Shown here piece by piece: positions 34,466 through 44,214 of a stretch of 64,000 nt of DNA (its first letter is position 1; the number at the start of each line of letters is the position of its first letter). The stretch spans positions 3,794,516 through 3,858,515 of the forward strand of contig NZ_BROD01000001.1 in assembly GCF_024345225.1 (NCBI RefSeq). Direction: 5' to 3'. The translations under genes were made by a program, and so were the position numbers. The notes under the pieces were generated by a model. It had not been told where the DNA came from and did no database searches. It saw nothing but the letters and a program-made list of their open reading frames with translations. The stretch is from Clostridium sp. TW13. GTDB lineage: Bacteria > Bacillota > Clostridia > Clostridiales > Clostridiaceae.

Positions 34466-34702
34466 TTAATATCCAATACCAGCAGGTTGAACATTTTCTT
34501 TATCAGCAGAACTACATGGTGTAACTCCATAAGTCATTCCACAATGAGGGCACTTATCAACAAGTGTTTTCATTGTAAAAGTGTTGCCACAAGAACATTC
34601 TATTTCATGTTCAACTCTTATTGGCATGCTATCTTTTCCTTTACTTCTAACTAAATCAACAACGGCTTTTCCGTTCATTTCAGATGAACATCCACAACTC
34701 AT
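34466..34702 (-). CDS. Small zinc-ribbon protein
   Basis: 78 residues. Two Cys clusters: MSCGCSSEMNG at the N-terminus and a ribbon ECSCGNTF...DKCPHCGMTYG in the middle, giving at least four clear zinc ligands. The ATG at 34702 is preferred because AGGAGGG lies seven bases upstream. The function is unknown; the small size and ribbon suggest a nucleic-acid or protein adaptor. A strong terminator follows. Confidence 0.6.
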   Translation of the reverse strand: MSCGCSSEMNGKAVVDLVRSKGKDSMPIRVEHEIECSCGNTFTMKTLVDKCPHCGMTYGVTPCSSADKENVQPAGIGY

Positions 34703-34785
34703 ATTTATTCCCTCCTGTATTTTTAAATTTTGCACCTCAAATAAAATAGCTTATCATACTTACTATTGATTATTCTCTTATGCTC

Positions 34786-34945
34786 AGGCTTCTTCAAAAA
34801 ATAAATAAATCCATATGCTAGTCTATTTTCCGTTATACTGCGTCAATAGAACCCTTAGATAGCTCGCTATCTGCGGAACCTGTTTCCTTGTCTAACTAAA
34901 AATATCCGTCGCATATTTGGACTTGTTATTTATTTTCAGATACCT
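34786..34945. repeat. MITE-like palindromic repeat, copy C (long)
   Basis: Ends AGGCTTCTTCAAAAAATAAA and, from the other side, AGGTATCTGAAAATAAATAA, with GACTTGTTATTTATTTTCAG in the right arm. The 160-bp length is more than double the typical copy; the extra part contains a small palindrome AGATAGC-TC-GCTATCT. It lies between the zinc-ribbon and cls genes. Confidence 0.6.
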
Positions 34946-34993
34946 CATGTGTTTATTATACACATTAATCTAAAAATAAATCGGTAACCTATG

Positions 34994-36529
34994 TTACATC
35001 AAAGGAGCAAAAACTCTTAGAATACTTCTAATTACTCGTATTCCCCAACTAACATTTTTACATTCCTCTAAAGTAACTTCCTTACAAGATTTTAAAGTTT
35101 CTAGAAAATCCCTCTTAATGTCCATAACAGACTTAGTTTTGTATAACCAAACTCCACATTCAAAGTGGAAATATAAACTTCTATAGTCTAAATTTATTGT
35201 ACCTACTATACCAAGCTCGTCATCGCATACAAAAGTTTTAGAGTGTATAAACCCTGGAGTATATTCATATATTTTTACCCCAGCCTCAATTAATTGATCA
35301 TAGTAAGACCTTGTTAATATATGCACAGCCCACTTATCTGGAACATATGGAGTTACTATTCTAACATCAACTCCATTTTTTGCTGCTATTACTAATGCAT
35401 TTGTAACTTCATTATCTACAATAAAATATGGCGTGTTTATATACACATAATCCTTTGCCTTATTTATCATATTTAAATATACTACTTCGCCTACTCTTTC
35501 TCTATCCATAGGACTATCACCATATGGTTGAACATATCCATCTGCCTGAATTTCTTCATCTAGATTTGGAATATATCTATACTTCTCATAATCATCTTCA
35601 ACCTTAGTATAATAGTCCCACACTTGAAGAAACATTATGGTTAAATTCCATACAGCTTCTCCTTTTATCATTATTGAAGCATCTTTCCAATATCCAAAGC
35701 GTTCTATTCTGTTGATATATTCATCCGCTAGGTTTATTCCTCCGGTAAAACCAGTATGTCCATCTATGACCAATATTTTTCTATGATCTCTATTATTATG
35801 TCTTACTGAGACAACTGGATTTACTGGGTTAAAGACTACGCATTTAATTCCTAACTTTTCTAGTTTTTCATTATACTTTCGTGGCAGCTTACTTAAACAA
35901 CCAAAGTCATCATAGATAACCCTTACATCGAGCCCTTGCTTAACCTTCTTAACCAATATATCTAAGATACTATCCCACATTAGTCCTTCTTCAATTATAA
36001 AATATTCTAAGAAGATATATCTTTCAGCCTTATTAAGTTCCTCAACCATTCTTTTAAATTTCACTTCACCTGGACTCAAATACTCAGAATATGTATTTTT
36101 ATATATTGGGAAAAGAGATTGTTTTTGAATATAGTTAGCTTGATTAAATACGTGTTTATCTTGCTTTTCTAATTCTTTTAATATGTCTGTATCTTGCTTT
36201 AACAAAGGAAAGGTATCCTCATAAATCTGCTTTGTAGCTTTTGCAAATTTCTCACTTATTTTGCTAGTACCAAAAATTAAGAATATAATCACTCCACCAA
36301 CTGGTAACCCTAATACTGGTATTGCCCAAGCTAGCTTATAAGAGATTTCTTCTTCTCTACTTATAATCCATAACAGTGCTACTATGCTTAACGCTAGAAA
36401 GCCAATATAAATGTATAAAAAGTAATAGCTTAATCTTAAAAATACAAAGATTAATGCTGCTACCTGCAACATTATTAATGAACCTATAATAAACATTCTG
36501 CTAAAGACTACCTTTAAAAATTCTTTCAT
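34994..36529 (-). CDS. cls: Cardiolipin synthase
   Basis: Makes cardiolipin from two phosphatidylglycerols at the membrane. 511 residues. Three hydrophobic segments in the first about 90 residues (VVFSRMFIIGSLIMLQVAAL, YIYIGFLALSIVALLWI, AWAIPVLGLPVGGVIIFLI), then two phospholipase-D catalytic blocks: HNNRDHRKILVIDG (H-x-K-x4-D) and IHSKTFVCDDELGIVGTINL. Length and order match bacterial Cls. AGGAG lies before the ATG. It stands alone. Confidence 0.92.
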   Translation of the reverse strand: MKEFLKVVFSRMFIIGSLIMLQVAALIFVFLRLSYYFLYIYIGFLALSIVALLWIISREEEISYKLAWAIPVLGLPVGGVIIFLIFGTSKISEKFAKATKQIYEDTFPLLKQDTDILKELEKQDKHVFNQANYIQKQSLFPIYKNTYSEYLSPGEVKFKRMVEELNKAERYIFLEYFIIEEGLMWDSILDILVKKVKQGLDVRVIYDDFGCLSKLPRKYNEKLEKLGIKCVVFNPVNPVVSVRHNNRDHRKILVIDGHTGFTGGINLADEYINRIERFGYWKDASIMIKGEAVWNLTIMFLQVWDYYTKVEDDYEKYRYIPNLDEEIQADGYVQPYGDSPMDRERVGEVVYLNMINKAKDYVYINTPYFIVDNEVTNALVIAAKNGVDVRIVTPYVPDKWAVHILTRSYYDQLIEAGVKIYEYTPGFIHSKTFVCDDELGIVGTINLDYRSLYFHFECGVWLYKTKSVMDIKRDFLETLKSCKEVTLEECKNVSWGIRVIRSILRVFAPLM

Positions 36530-36684
36530 AAAATAAATACTCCTATTATAAAGTGCCTTCTAAATTAATTTATGTGTTTACATACAATTATATCATATAA
36601 GTTGATTTTAAATATTAAATTTGTCTTATTTTCATTTCGCTTCCATATGAAACCTTGATTGCTATAAATTTCTTATATTTGTTT

Positions 36685-36722
36685 TGATTTTTAATATTTT
36701 CGTAAAAAAATATTAAAAATCA
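36685..36722. promoter_or_regulatory. Perfect 16-bp inverted repeat upstream of the glnN promoter
   Basis: TGATTTTTAATATTTT (36685-36700) and AAAATATTAAAAATCA (36707-36722) with a 6-base spacer. It ends two bases before the -35 element, a position suited to a transcription factor or an AT-rich UP-like element. Confidence 0.55.
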
Positions 36723-36723
36723 G

Positions 36724-36752
36724 TAGACATTCTCAATGTTTCTCAATATAAT
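36724..36752 (+). promoter_or_regulatory. Promoter of glnN
   Basis: -35 TAGACA (36724-36729), 17-base spacer, -10 TATAAT (36747-36752). It predicts a leader of about 135 bases before the glnN start codon. Confidence 0.75.
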
Positions 36753-36816
36753 ATAAGTATATTGTAACTTAAGTTAATTAAATATTCTATGAAGACAATG
36801 GCGTTTTCAAAAAAAA

Positions 36817-36851
36817 GTAGGGTTATTGGACAAGTGTCTCTACATTTTTTT
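36817..36851 (+). promoter_or_regulatory. Leader terminator (possible attenuator) before glnN
   Basis: GTAGGG (36817-36822) pairs with CTCTAC (36838-36843), followed by A and seven T residues, giving an intrinsic terminator inside the 5' leader and 43 bases before the glnN ATG. A smaller hairpin GGAC-AAGT-GTCT lies within the loop. Readthrough would be needed for glnN expression, which suggests antitermination control. Clostridial glutamine synthetase genes are known to be antiterminated by ANTAR-type NitR; whether that applies is inference. Confidence 0.5.
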
Positions 36852-36893
36852 GGGACGCATTTTTATTTATAATAAGTTAAGGAGAGGATTTAC

Positions 36894-38984
36894 ATGAAAG
36901 ATTTAACTAAATTATTCGGGGAAAACGTGTTTAATGATTCAGTTATGAAAGAACGCCTTCCAAAAGATACTTATAAGGCTTTAAGAAAGACTATAGAAGA
37001 AGGAACTCCTCTAGATTTAAGCATAGCTAACGTTGTTGCTCATGCAATGAAAGAATGGGCTATGGAAAAGGGTGCTACTCACTTCACTCACTGGTTCCAA
37101 CCATTAACAGGAATCACAGCTGAAAAACATGATGCATTCTTAAATCCTGCTGGAGATGGAACAGCTATATTATCTTTTTCAGGTAAAGAATTAATTCAAG
37201 GAGAACCTGATGCATCTTCATTCCCATCAGGTGGATTGAGAGCTACTTTCGAAGCTAGAGGATATACAGCTTGGGATTGTACTTCACCTGCTTTCGTTAA
37301 GGATGGAAGTCTTTGCATACCTACTGCTTTCTGTTCTTACAATGGAGAAGCATTAGATAAGAAAACTCCTTTACTTCGTTCAATGGAAGCTTTATCAAAA
37401 GAAGCTACTAAAGTTTTAAAGGCTCTTGGTAATACTGAAGTTAACAGAGTAATAACTACTGTAGGGCCTGAACAAGAATACTTCCTAGTAGACAAAACAA
37501 TGTATGATCAACGTAAAGATCTTATATTAACTGGTAGAACTCTATTTGGCGCAAAAGCTCCAAAGGGACAAGAATTAGAAGATCATTATTTCGGAACAAT
37601 AAAGCATAGAGTTTCAGAATACATGAAAGAATTAGATGAAGAACTTTGGAAACTTGGTGTAAGCGCAAAAACTAAGCATAACGAAGTTGCTCCTGCACAA
37701 CATGAATTAGCACCAATATTTGCTACAACAAATATTGCTACTGATCACAACCAATTAACAATGGAAACTATGAAGAGAATTGCTTTAAAGCATGGTCTAG
37801 TTTGCCTATTACACGAAAAACCATTTGCTGGAATCAACGGTTCTGGTAAACACAATAACTGGTCAATGGCTACAGATACTGGAGTTAACTTATTAGAACC
37901 AGGTGCTACACCACAAGATAATAAGCAATTCTTATTATTCTTAAGTGCTGTAATTGAAGCTGTTGATGAATATGCAGATTTATTAAGATTATCTGCTGCT
38001 AACCCTGGTAATGATCACAGACTAGGTGCTAACGAAGCTCCACCTGCAATCATATCAATATTCTTAGGAGATCAATTAACTGAGGTTCTAAGACAAATTG
38101 ATGAAGAAACTCATGATGATTACAAATCAGCTTCTAGCTTATCAATAGGAGTTTCAACATTACCAGTATTCAAGAAGGATGCTACTGACAGAAACAGAAC
38201 ATCTCCATTTGCTTTCACTGGAAACAAATTCGAATTTAGAATGGTTCCATCTGCTGGTTCAATAGCAGGTCCAAACGTTGTATTAAATACAACTGTTGCT
38301 GAAATATTAAGCAAATATGCTGCTAGATTAGATGCTGCAAAAGATGTAGATGCTGAAGTAGATGCTATAATAAAAGAAACTATAAAAGCTCATAAGAGAA
38401 TCATATTCAATGGTAACGGATATTCAGACGAATGGGTTGAAGAAGCTGCTAAGAGAGGTCTTCCAAATATAAAGAGCACAGTAGAAGCTAACCTTGCATT
38501 CATCTCTGAAAAGAATATAGACGTTATGAAGAAGCATTCAGTATTATCAGAAGTAGAAATGCATTCACGTTATGAAATAGGTCTTGAAAACTACATTAAG
38601 ACTATCAATATAGAAGCATTAACTGCTTTAGATATGGCTAAGAAGCAATACTTACCAACTGTTATTAAGTATTCAACTTCTTTAGCAGAATCTATAAACA
38701 CAATAGTTGCAACTGGAGTTGGCGCTGATGTATCAGTTCAAAGTGAATTATTAAAATCAGTATCTGCTTTAACTGCATCTGCAAGCGCTAAAGTTGTTGC
38801 TTTAGAAGCTGCATTAGCTAAGGCTGAAGCTACTGAAGATTTATACAAAGAAGCATATAGCTATAGATATGACGTATTTGAAGCTATGCAAGCATTAAGA
38901 GAAGATATCGATACACTTGAAACTATGGTAGACAGCAAGTTCTGGCCAGTACCAAGCTACACAGATTTATTATTCTCTGTATAA
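36894..38984 (+). CDS. glnN: Type III glutamine synthetase
   Basis: ATP-dependent synthesis of glutamine from glutamate and ammonia in the cytoplasm. The 696-residue length is typical for the GSIII class (dodecamer) and far longer than GSI. Landmarks include [17 protein letters not shown] (the GSIII signature region), [31 protein letters not shown] (metal Glu), [15 protein letters not shown] and [27 protein letters not shown] precedes the ATG. It is monocistronic, with promoter, attenuator-like leader and a strong terminator. Confidence 0.95.
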   Translation: MKDLTKLFGENVFNDSVMKERLPKDTYKALRKTIEEGTPLDLSIANVVAHAMKEWAMEKGATHFTHWFQPLTGITAEKHDAFLNPAGDGTAILSFSGKELIQGEPDASSFPSGGLRATFEARGYTAWDCTSPAFVKDGSLCIPTAFCSYNGEALDKKTPLLRSMEALSKEATKVLKALGNTEVNRVITTVGPEQEYFLVDKTMYDQRKDLILTGRTLFGAKAPKGQELEDHYFGTIKHRVSEYMKELDEELWKLGVSAKTKHNEVAPAQHELAPIFATTNIATDHNQLTMETMKRIALKHGLVCLLHEKPFAGINGSGKHNNWSMATDTGVNLLEPGATPQDNKQFLLFLSAVIEAVDEYADLLRLSAANPGNDHRLGANEAPPAIISIFLGDQLTEVLRQIDEETHDDYKSASSLSIGVSTLPVFKKDATDRNRTSPFAFTGNKFEFRMVPSAGSIAGPNVVLNTTVAEILSKYAARLDAAKDVDAEVDAIIKETIKAHKRIIFNGNGYSDEWVEEAAKRGLPNIKSTVEANLAFISEKNIDVMKKHSVLSEVEMHSRYEIGLENYIKTINIEALTALDMAKKQYLPTVIKYSTSLAESINTIVATGVGADVSVQSELLKSVSALTASASAKVVALEAALAKAEATEDLYKEAYSYRYDVFEAMQALREDIDTLETMVDSKFWPVPSYTDLLFSV

Positions 38985-39076
38985 TAATATAAACTAGAAA
39001 TAACAAGTCCAAACACTAAATGGGGTATAGATTAAACGCAGTAAGTATATAAATAAGGGCTATTTTGATTTTAAAA

Positions 39077-39110
39077 AACTGCCGTTAGAAGAATTCTTCT
39101 AACGGCAGTT
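39077..39110. terminator. Terminator after glnN (bidirectional)
   Basis: A perfect 17-bp palindrome with no spacer (AACTGCCGTTAGAAGAA and its complement, 39077-39110), flanked by A/T-rich sequence. The plus strand continues ATATTTTG and the minus strand TTTTTAAAATC. It serves both glnN and the convergent phosphoesterase gene. Confidence 0.8.
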
Positions 39111-39121
39111 ATATTTTGCAA

Positions 39122-39877
39122 TTATTTTTGTATGTTGTTTTTTCTAAGATAGGTCCCTGTCCTAGTTTCTTGAATATATACATCTATTTTAGGTAAATCT
39201 ACCTCTATAGCTTGTTTTATTGCTAACTCTCTGTCATATTCTACTCTATGAAAAGATATTGAAAAATTGGATACTTCTTTACTTCCATAGTTTCCTTCTA
39301 ATATAACATAAGATGGCATTGGAGTATTATCATAAGGTGTTCCTACGCTTCCTACATTAAATAAAATTTTTGTACCTTTTAGATACTTTACATAAGCTTC
39401 ATGCACATCTCCATATCCTACAATGTCAGACTCCCTTTCTTCATCATCAGCAGCCCTTTTAAGCTTAGGTATTTCAAACATTCCGAGCTTATCTTCAACT
39501 GGAGAGAAATTCTGAACTCTACTAAATAAATCATGTGGATGAGCATGAAACAACCTTACATACTTTCCACTAAGGTAAAAGCTAATCGTTTCTGGTAACC
39601 CAGCCAGATACTCTAATCTATCTTTAGGTATCCTTTCTCGGTACCATTGTCCATGTTTAGATAATGGATCTGAAAGAAATTTATCCCAATTACCTGTAAT
39701 CACTGTATCGCATTTTTCTCTGCACATATCTATAACATCTGAAAAATTAGCTCCTTTTCCCACAATATCTCCTAAGCATATTATCTTGTCTGCACCATTA
39801 AGCTTAATATCTTTAAATACCGCTTCAAGAGCCGGTTTATTACCATGTATATCTGAAATTATTGCAATCTTGGTCAA
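39122..39877 (-). CDS. YfcE-type metallophosphoesterase
   Basis: 251 residues from the TTG at 39877, which follows AGGTGG and gives the usual N-terminus TKIAIISDIHGNKPALEA. Metal-site blocks: SDIHGN, CLGDIVGKG, VITGNWD, HAHPHDLF and VGYGDVHEAYV. It belongs to the small YfcE/MJ0936 phosphodiesterase group; the substrate is unknown. An open frame running 14 codons further upstream begins in a degenerate palindromic repeat and is not believed. Confidence 0.82.
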   Translation of the reverse strand: MTKIAIISDIHGNKPALEAVFKDIKLNGADKIICLGDIVGKGANFSDVIDMCREKCDTVITGNWDKFLSDPLSKHGQWYRERIPKDRLEYLAGLPETISFYLSGKYVRLFHAHPHDLFSRVQNFSPVEDKLGMFEIPKLKRAADDEERESDIVGYGDVHEAYVKYLKGTKILFNVGSVGTPYDNTPMPSYVILEGNYGSKEVSNFSISFHRVEYDRELAIKQAIEVDLPKIDVYIQETRTGTYLRKNNIQK

Positions 39878-39907
39878 ACTCTCACCACCTTCTCCATAAT
39901 AAGAACT

Positions 39908-39971
39908 CTGTAAAAACAAATAAGTCCATCAGCAAGAACTATTACGATTGATTATTTATTTTCACCCATCT
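39908..39971. repeat. MITE-like palindromic repeat, copy D (degenerate)
   Basis: Left part CTGTAAAAACAAATAAGTCC and right part TTATTTATTTTCACCCATCT retain the family ends with several changes. It lies just upstream of the phosphoesterase start; the rest of the 330-base gap 39878-40207 is AT-rich with no gene. Confidence 0.5.
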
Positions 39972-40207
39972 AAAGTCATTAATTAATTTCTATATTTATG
40001 ATTGCACTTCATATATAAATTATACTCCATATTTACTTTGGCCAAAATAGGACAATTGAAAATAAATGACATATAAACTTACTTACTTATTTATTAATAA
40101 TCTTAATGCTAATAATTAAATTTATATAGCATTTTCAGTTCTTATATTATATAATAATTACTATTAAGTAATAAATAATATTATTAATTTAAAAGAGGTG
40201 GATTTAA

Positions 40208-41371
40208 TTGAGATTCTCGCTTAAAATTGCTATTAGATTTTTAAAGTCAAATAAACTTCAAACTTTATTGATTGCTCTCGGGATTGCAATAGGCGTATCT
40301 GTACAAATATTTATAGGAACTCTTATCCAAGGTCTCCAAAAAAATTTAATTAACAAAACTGTTGGTAACGCCCCACAAATCACAATATCATCAAATACTG
40401 ATGTTAAAACTATTTCAAATTGGGAAAGCAAATACAATACTATAAAAAATAATAATAAAATAGTCGCCTCAACTCCATCACTAACTCAACCAGGATTTAT
40501 AAAAATAAATAATAGAATTGAATCTATCCTAGTCAGAGGATTAAAATTTGACGATGCAGAGAAAATATATAATTTAAAGAAAAACTTATATGATGGAACT
40601 ATTCCAAACAGAAAAAATGAAATTCTTATAGGAAAGGCTTTAAGAAAAGAACTTAATCTGAACAAAGGAGATATTATTGATATAATTACACCAAATGGTA
40701 CTAAAGACCGATATACTATAACAGGTTTTTATGATTTAGGTACATCAGCTATAAATAAAAGTTGGATTTTAACTAATATTGAAACAGCTCAAGTTAATTT
40801 TAATCTTGGAAATACAATTAATTCTGTTGAAGTTAAACTTGATGAAAAAGATATCTTCAACGCTAATAAAATAGCTAGTGAAATAAGTAAATCTCTTAAT
40901 GATACTAAATTGAATGTTGATAGTTGGGAAACTCAAAATTCCGAACTACTTAGTGCTTTAAATGGACAAAGCATTTCTAGTAATATGATTCAATTTTTTG
41001 TATTGTTATCAGTAATCTTAGGAATAGCTTCTGTTTTAGCAATTTCGGTAGTTCAACGATCAAAACAAATTGGAATATTAAAAGCTATGGGCGTAAAAGA
41101 TATAACTTCTAGTCAAATATTTTTGCTTCAAGGTCTAATTTTAGGTTTTATCGGTGGATTTATAGGAATATTATTGGGTCTTGGTTTATTATATTCCTTT
41201 AATTCTTTTGCACTTAATGCTGATGGTTCTCCTATCGTGCCAATATATATAAATTATAGCTTTATCACTATTTCCTTTATAATTGCAGTGTTATCAGCTA
41301 CAATTGCTGCTGTAATACCTGCTAAAAAATCATCAAAATTGCAACCAATGGAGGTAATTAGAAATGGATAA
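40208..41371 (+). CDS. FtsX-like ABC permease
   Basis: 387 residues. TTG start with AGAGGTGG upstream. One N-terminal membrane helix (about 17-38), a large extracytoplasmic MacB_PCD domain (about 40-250), then three helices in the C-terminal FtsX domain (FVLLSVILGIASVLAISVV, GLILGFIGGFIGILLGLGLL, FITISFIIAVLSATIAAVIP). The coupling motif KQIGILKAMGVKD is present. It overlaps the next gene, an ABC ATPase, by 8 bases, so the two form a LolCE/LolD-like or MacB-like transporter. The cargo is unknown. Confidence 0.82.
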   Translation: MRFSLKIAIRFLKSNKLQTLLIALGIAIGVSVQIFIGTLIQGLQKNLINKTVGNAPQITISSNTDVKTISNWESKYNTIKNNNKIVASTPSLTQPGFIKINNRIESILVRGLKFDDAEKIYNLKKNLYDGTIPNRKNEILIGKALRKELNLNKGDIIDIITPNGTKDRYTITGFYDLGTSAINKSWILTNIETAQVNFNLGNTINSVEVKLDEKDIFNANKIASEISKSLNDTKLNVDSWETQNSELLSALNGQSISSNMIQFFVLLSVILGIASVLAISVVQRSKQIGILKAMGVKDITSSQIFLLQGLILGFIGGFIGILLGLGLLYSFNSFALNADGSPIVPIYINYSFITISFIIAVLSATIAAVIPAKKSSKLQPMEVIRNG

Positions 41372-42050
41372 TGTAATCTCTATAAAAAATATTAATAAAG
41401 TTTATGGAAATGAAATTAAAACTCATGTACTTCACGATATAAATTTAGATTTTGCAAAAGGTTCTTTCTCTTCTATAATAGGACAATCCGGAAGTGGCAA
41501 AAGCACATTATTGAATATTATGGGCACCTTAGATTCCCCTTCTTCTGGCGACATAATAATTAATGGAAAATCCACAAAAAATATGAGCAAGAATACTCTT
41601 GCAGAATTGAGGAATGATACAATTGGATTTATATTTCAATTCCATCATCTTTTGCCTGAGTTTACTGCACTTGAAAATATTTTGATGCCATACTATATAA
41701 AAAATCATAAAAAATCAAAAGAAATATCTGAACGTGCTGAAGAACTATTAAATTTAGTTGGTTTATGGAATGTTAAAAACAATAAACCCATGAATATGTC
41801 TGGTGGACAACAGCAAAGAACTTCTATAGCTAGAGCCCTTATTAACAATCCCTCTATAATACTTGCTGATGAACCTACAGGTAACCTTGATTCAGAAACC
41901 ACAGAAAATATATACGAATTAATGAGAAGTATAAATGAAAATTTCAAAACTACATTTGTTGTAATAACTCATGATAATAGAATTGCCCAAAAAACTGATA
42001 GAATAATTCAAATAGGAGATGGCAAAGTACTCTCAGATACATTAAAATAA
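41364..42050 (+). CDS. ABC transporter ATP-binding protein (LolD/MacB type)
   Basis: 228 residues, one ABC domain. Walker A GQSGSGKSTLL, Q-loop FIFQFHHLLPEF, signature MSGGQQQRTSIARAL, Walker B IILADEPTGNLD and H-loop VITHD, the arrangement of the LolD/MacB/SalX class working with FtsX-type permeases. It overlaps the permease gene by 8 bases, so translation is probably coupled. A hairpin follows the stop. Confidence 0.88.
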   Translation: MDNVISIKNINKVYGNEIKTHVLHDINLDFAKGSFSSIIGQSGSGKSTLLNIMGTLDSPSSGDIIINGKSTKNMSKNTLAELRNDTIGFIFQFHHLLPEFTALENILMPYYIKNHKKSKEISERAEELLNLVGLWNVKNNKPMNMSGGQQQRTSIARALINNPSIILADEPTGNLDSETTENIYELMRSINENFKTTFVVITHDNRIAQKTDRIIQIGDGKVLSDTLK

Positions 42051-42054
42051 AACA

Positions 42055-42093
42055 TGGCTGGTAGAAGTTGATTTATTATATTTCTACCAGCCA
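42055..42093 (+). terminator. Hairpin after the FtsX/LolD-type pair
   Basis: TGGCTGGTAGAA (42055-42066) pairs perfectly with TTCTACCAGCCA (42082-42093). No T-tract follows directly; six Ts appear about 17 bases on. Confidence 0.55.
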
Positions 42094-42159
42094 CCTTCTA
42101 ACTCATTTTTTTAATTCCTATAAATCTTACTTTAAACTTAATTATTTTGTATTTGCCTC

Positions 42160-43152
42160 TTAGGTTAATATATGAAAAAATCTATAAATTATATCTAAAT
42201 CTAAGCCTAAGAATACTTTAAGAACATAAATAACACTGATAATAACAATCATTATAATTGCAATCTTTGTAGAATTCTCTTCTTTTTGAATTTCACCTTT
42301 AAATTTCATAATTGCATAAGTATCTTGTACCCCTTGAGCTTTTATTGTGTTTCTCTCCATTTGTTTTACTATAAGTACTAATAAAGCTAACGCAACTAAA
42401 GCAATCAGTCCAAACACTGATATTGCAGTTAGTTTTACTGTCCATGATTGACTAGCCACAGTAGCATTACTAACAGCTGTATTGCTTGTTTTACTTATTT
42501 TTTCAGCTAATGGCACAAGAGTTTTAGCTAAAACCACCTGTATTCCATTTACAGTCATATGCGCTACCATTGTAACAAATATAGAGTTTGTTACTCTAAC
42601 CATAATTGCGAATAGAAAACCTAACGCAAAGGCATATAAAAATTGAGATAGATCAAAATGAAATATTCCAAAAAGGAATCCATTAACTGCAGCCGCTATA
42701 TATTTATTTTTATTGTCAAAACCTGAAAGTATAATACCTCTCATGGTTATCTCTTCTGTTATGCATGGTGTTACTGCTATAGCAAAAAACATAGCTCCAA
42801 AACTAAGTGGATTCATGGCCTGTACAAAATTAGCAACATCATTAGGCACAAATAATTGAGTAATAAGAGATAAAAGCATCATTACTGGATAACAAACTAG
42901 GCCCAATAGAACTGCTAATAATATATTTTCAATAGGCGTTTTATTAAACCTTAAAGTTTTCTTTATTGGCTTTTTTGTTACAAGTAAGAAAACTAATGCA
43001 CATGGAATAAAAACTGAGAAATGATACACAGAATTTATAAGACCTATATTCATTCCTGTTGGCCTTAATAACATAACTATTGGCCTTGCAGCTAACGTAC
43101 TAACTAAAGTAACTATAATAAAATATAAATATGATTTTGTTGACTCTTTCAA
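42160..43152 (-). CDS. CPBP-family intramembrane protease
   Basis: 330 residues, TTG start after GAGGAGATGAGG. About seven to eight membrane helices. The ABI/CPBP catalytic motif 1 is TEEITMRGIIL (EE-x3-R) and motif 2 is NGFLFGIFHFD (F-x3-H). A last helix near the C-terminus follows a cytoplasmic loop. Members are Rce1-type peptidases, some giving bacteriocin immunity. No bacteriocin gene is beside it. Confidence 0.82.
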   Translation of the reverse strand: MKESTKSYLYFIIVTLVSTLAARPIVMLLRPTGMNIGLINSVYHFSVFIPCALVFLLVTKKPIKKTLRFNKTPIENILLAVLLGLVCYPVMMLLSLITQLFVPNDVANFVQAMNPLSFGAMFFAIAVTPCITEEITMRGIILSGFDNKNKYIAAAVNGFLFGIFHFDLSQFLYAFALGFLFAIMVRVTNSIFVTMVAHMTVNGIQVVLAKTLVPLAEKISKTSNTAVSNATVASQSWTVKLTAISVFGLIALVALALLVLIVKQMERNTIKAQGVQDTYAIMKFKGEIQKEENSTKIAIIMIVIISVIYVLKVFLGLDLDIIYRFFHILT

Positions 43153-43268
43153 AACCTCATCTCCTCTAAAATATTTTTTCTTATTTTTGTATAATATCCT
43201 AAACTTAGCCCATACTATGAATGTAACTATTTATTAAATATGCCTCTCCCCCATTTTTTTATATACAG

Positions 43269-43301
43269 ATTCCTCTTATAGCAATAGGTTATAAGAGGAA
43301 T
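43269..43301. terminator. Hairpin after the cinA-like gene
   Basis: ATTCCTCTTATA (43269-43280) pairs perfectly with TATAAGAGGAAT (43290-43301), about 28 bases past the stop codon at 43330. The T-tract is poor on the minus strand. Confidence 0.5.
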
Positions 43302-43329
43302 TTCTATTTACAATGTGAAATGTAGATTT

Positions 43330-44061
43330 CTACATATTTAATAGTTCTCTCCTTAAAAAGTCTAGAGCATTTATCACTGTTCGTTGTCTAACTTCTTGTC
43401 TATCTCCTTTGAAATTAAACTTCACTGCCTTCTTTATTCCATTTATACAAAGCCCTACATATACAAGCCCTACAGGTTTTTCTTCTGTTCCACCGCCAGG
43501 TCCTGCTATACCTGTACTAGAAATCCCTACATTAGTTTCAGAAGTCTTAGTAATTCCTTCTGCCATTTCTAAAGCTGTCTGTTCACTTACAGCTCCAAAC
43601 TCATCTAAGGTTTCCTTCTTAACTCCAAGTCTCTGCATCTTTGCTTCATTAGAATAAGTAACACAGCCTTGCATAAATACTTCTGAAATTCCAGGATAAT
43701 TTATAAGAGTTGCTGCTATAAGTCCACCTGTGCAAGATTCAGCTGTAGCTATAGTAAGATGTTTGTCTAAAAGAAGTTTTGCCACAACCTCTTCCATAGT
43801 GGTATCCCCTTCCCCATAGACACTCTGATTCAATCGTTCTCTTATCTTCTTTTCTATTTTAACTATAGTAGCCTTAGCCTCTTCTTCTGTATTGCCCTTA
43901 GCAGTTATTTTCAAGGTTATATCTACATCCTTAGCATAAGACTCTATAATAAGATTTTTCTCTTCATCTATTAGATCCTTAACCATCTCTGCCATATATG
44001 CTTCTCTAATACCAAAAACTCTTAGTACCTTTAAAACCATAATATTGTTATCTGCTTTCAT
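43330..44061 (-). CDS. CinA-like protein lacking the N-terminal MoCF domain
   Basis: 243 residues. The N-terminal third (VLKVLRVFGIREAYMAEMVK ... ITAKGNTEEEA) matches the middle KH-like region of CinA. The rest is the nicotinamide-nucleotide deamidase (PncC) domain, with HLTIATAESCTGGLIAATL, YSNEAKMQRLGV, GAVSEQTALEMAEG and GIAGPGGGTEEKPVGLVYVG. Full-length CinA is about 410 residues with an N-terminal MoCF (COG1058) domain, which is absent. GGAGAACC precedes the ATG, so this looks like a real short form rather than a broken end. It probably deamidates NMN in NAD salvage. Confidence 0.82.
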   Translation of the reverse strand: MKADNNIMVLKVLRVFGIREAYMAEMVKDLIDEEKNLIIESYAKDVDITLKITAKGNTEEEAKATIVKIEKKIRERLNQSVYGEGDTTMEEVVAKLLLDKHLTIATAESCTGGLIAATLINYPGISEVFMQGCVTYSNEAKMQRLGVKKETLDEFGAVSEQTALEMAEGITKTSETNVGISSTGIAGPGGGTEEKPVGLVYVGLCINGIKKAVKFNFKGDRQEVRQRTVINALDFLRRELLNM

Positions 44062-44157
44062 TTTATGAGGTTCTCCTTCCTTTTATTTATAATTCTATTT
44101 TACTATAAATATGTAAAAAAAATATATGTTCTAATAATAAAATTTTCAGGCACAATA

Positions 44158-44188
44158 AATAGGTAGAAAGCATTTCTCTCTACCTATT
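44158..44188 (-). terminator. Hairpin after the small basic protein gene
   Basis: AATAGGTAGA (44158-44167) pairs with TCTACCTATT (44179-44188), 27 bases past the stop codon at 44215; the T-tract is weak. Confidence 0.5.
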
Positions 44189-44214
44189 CACTATATTATT
44201 ACTTATTCTATTAT

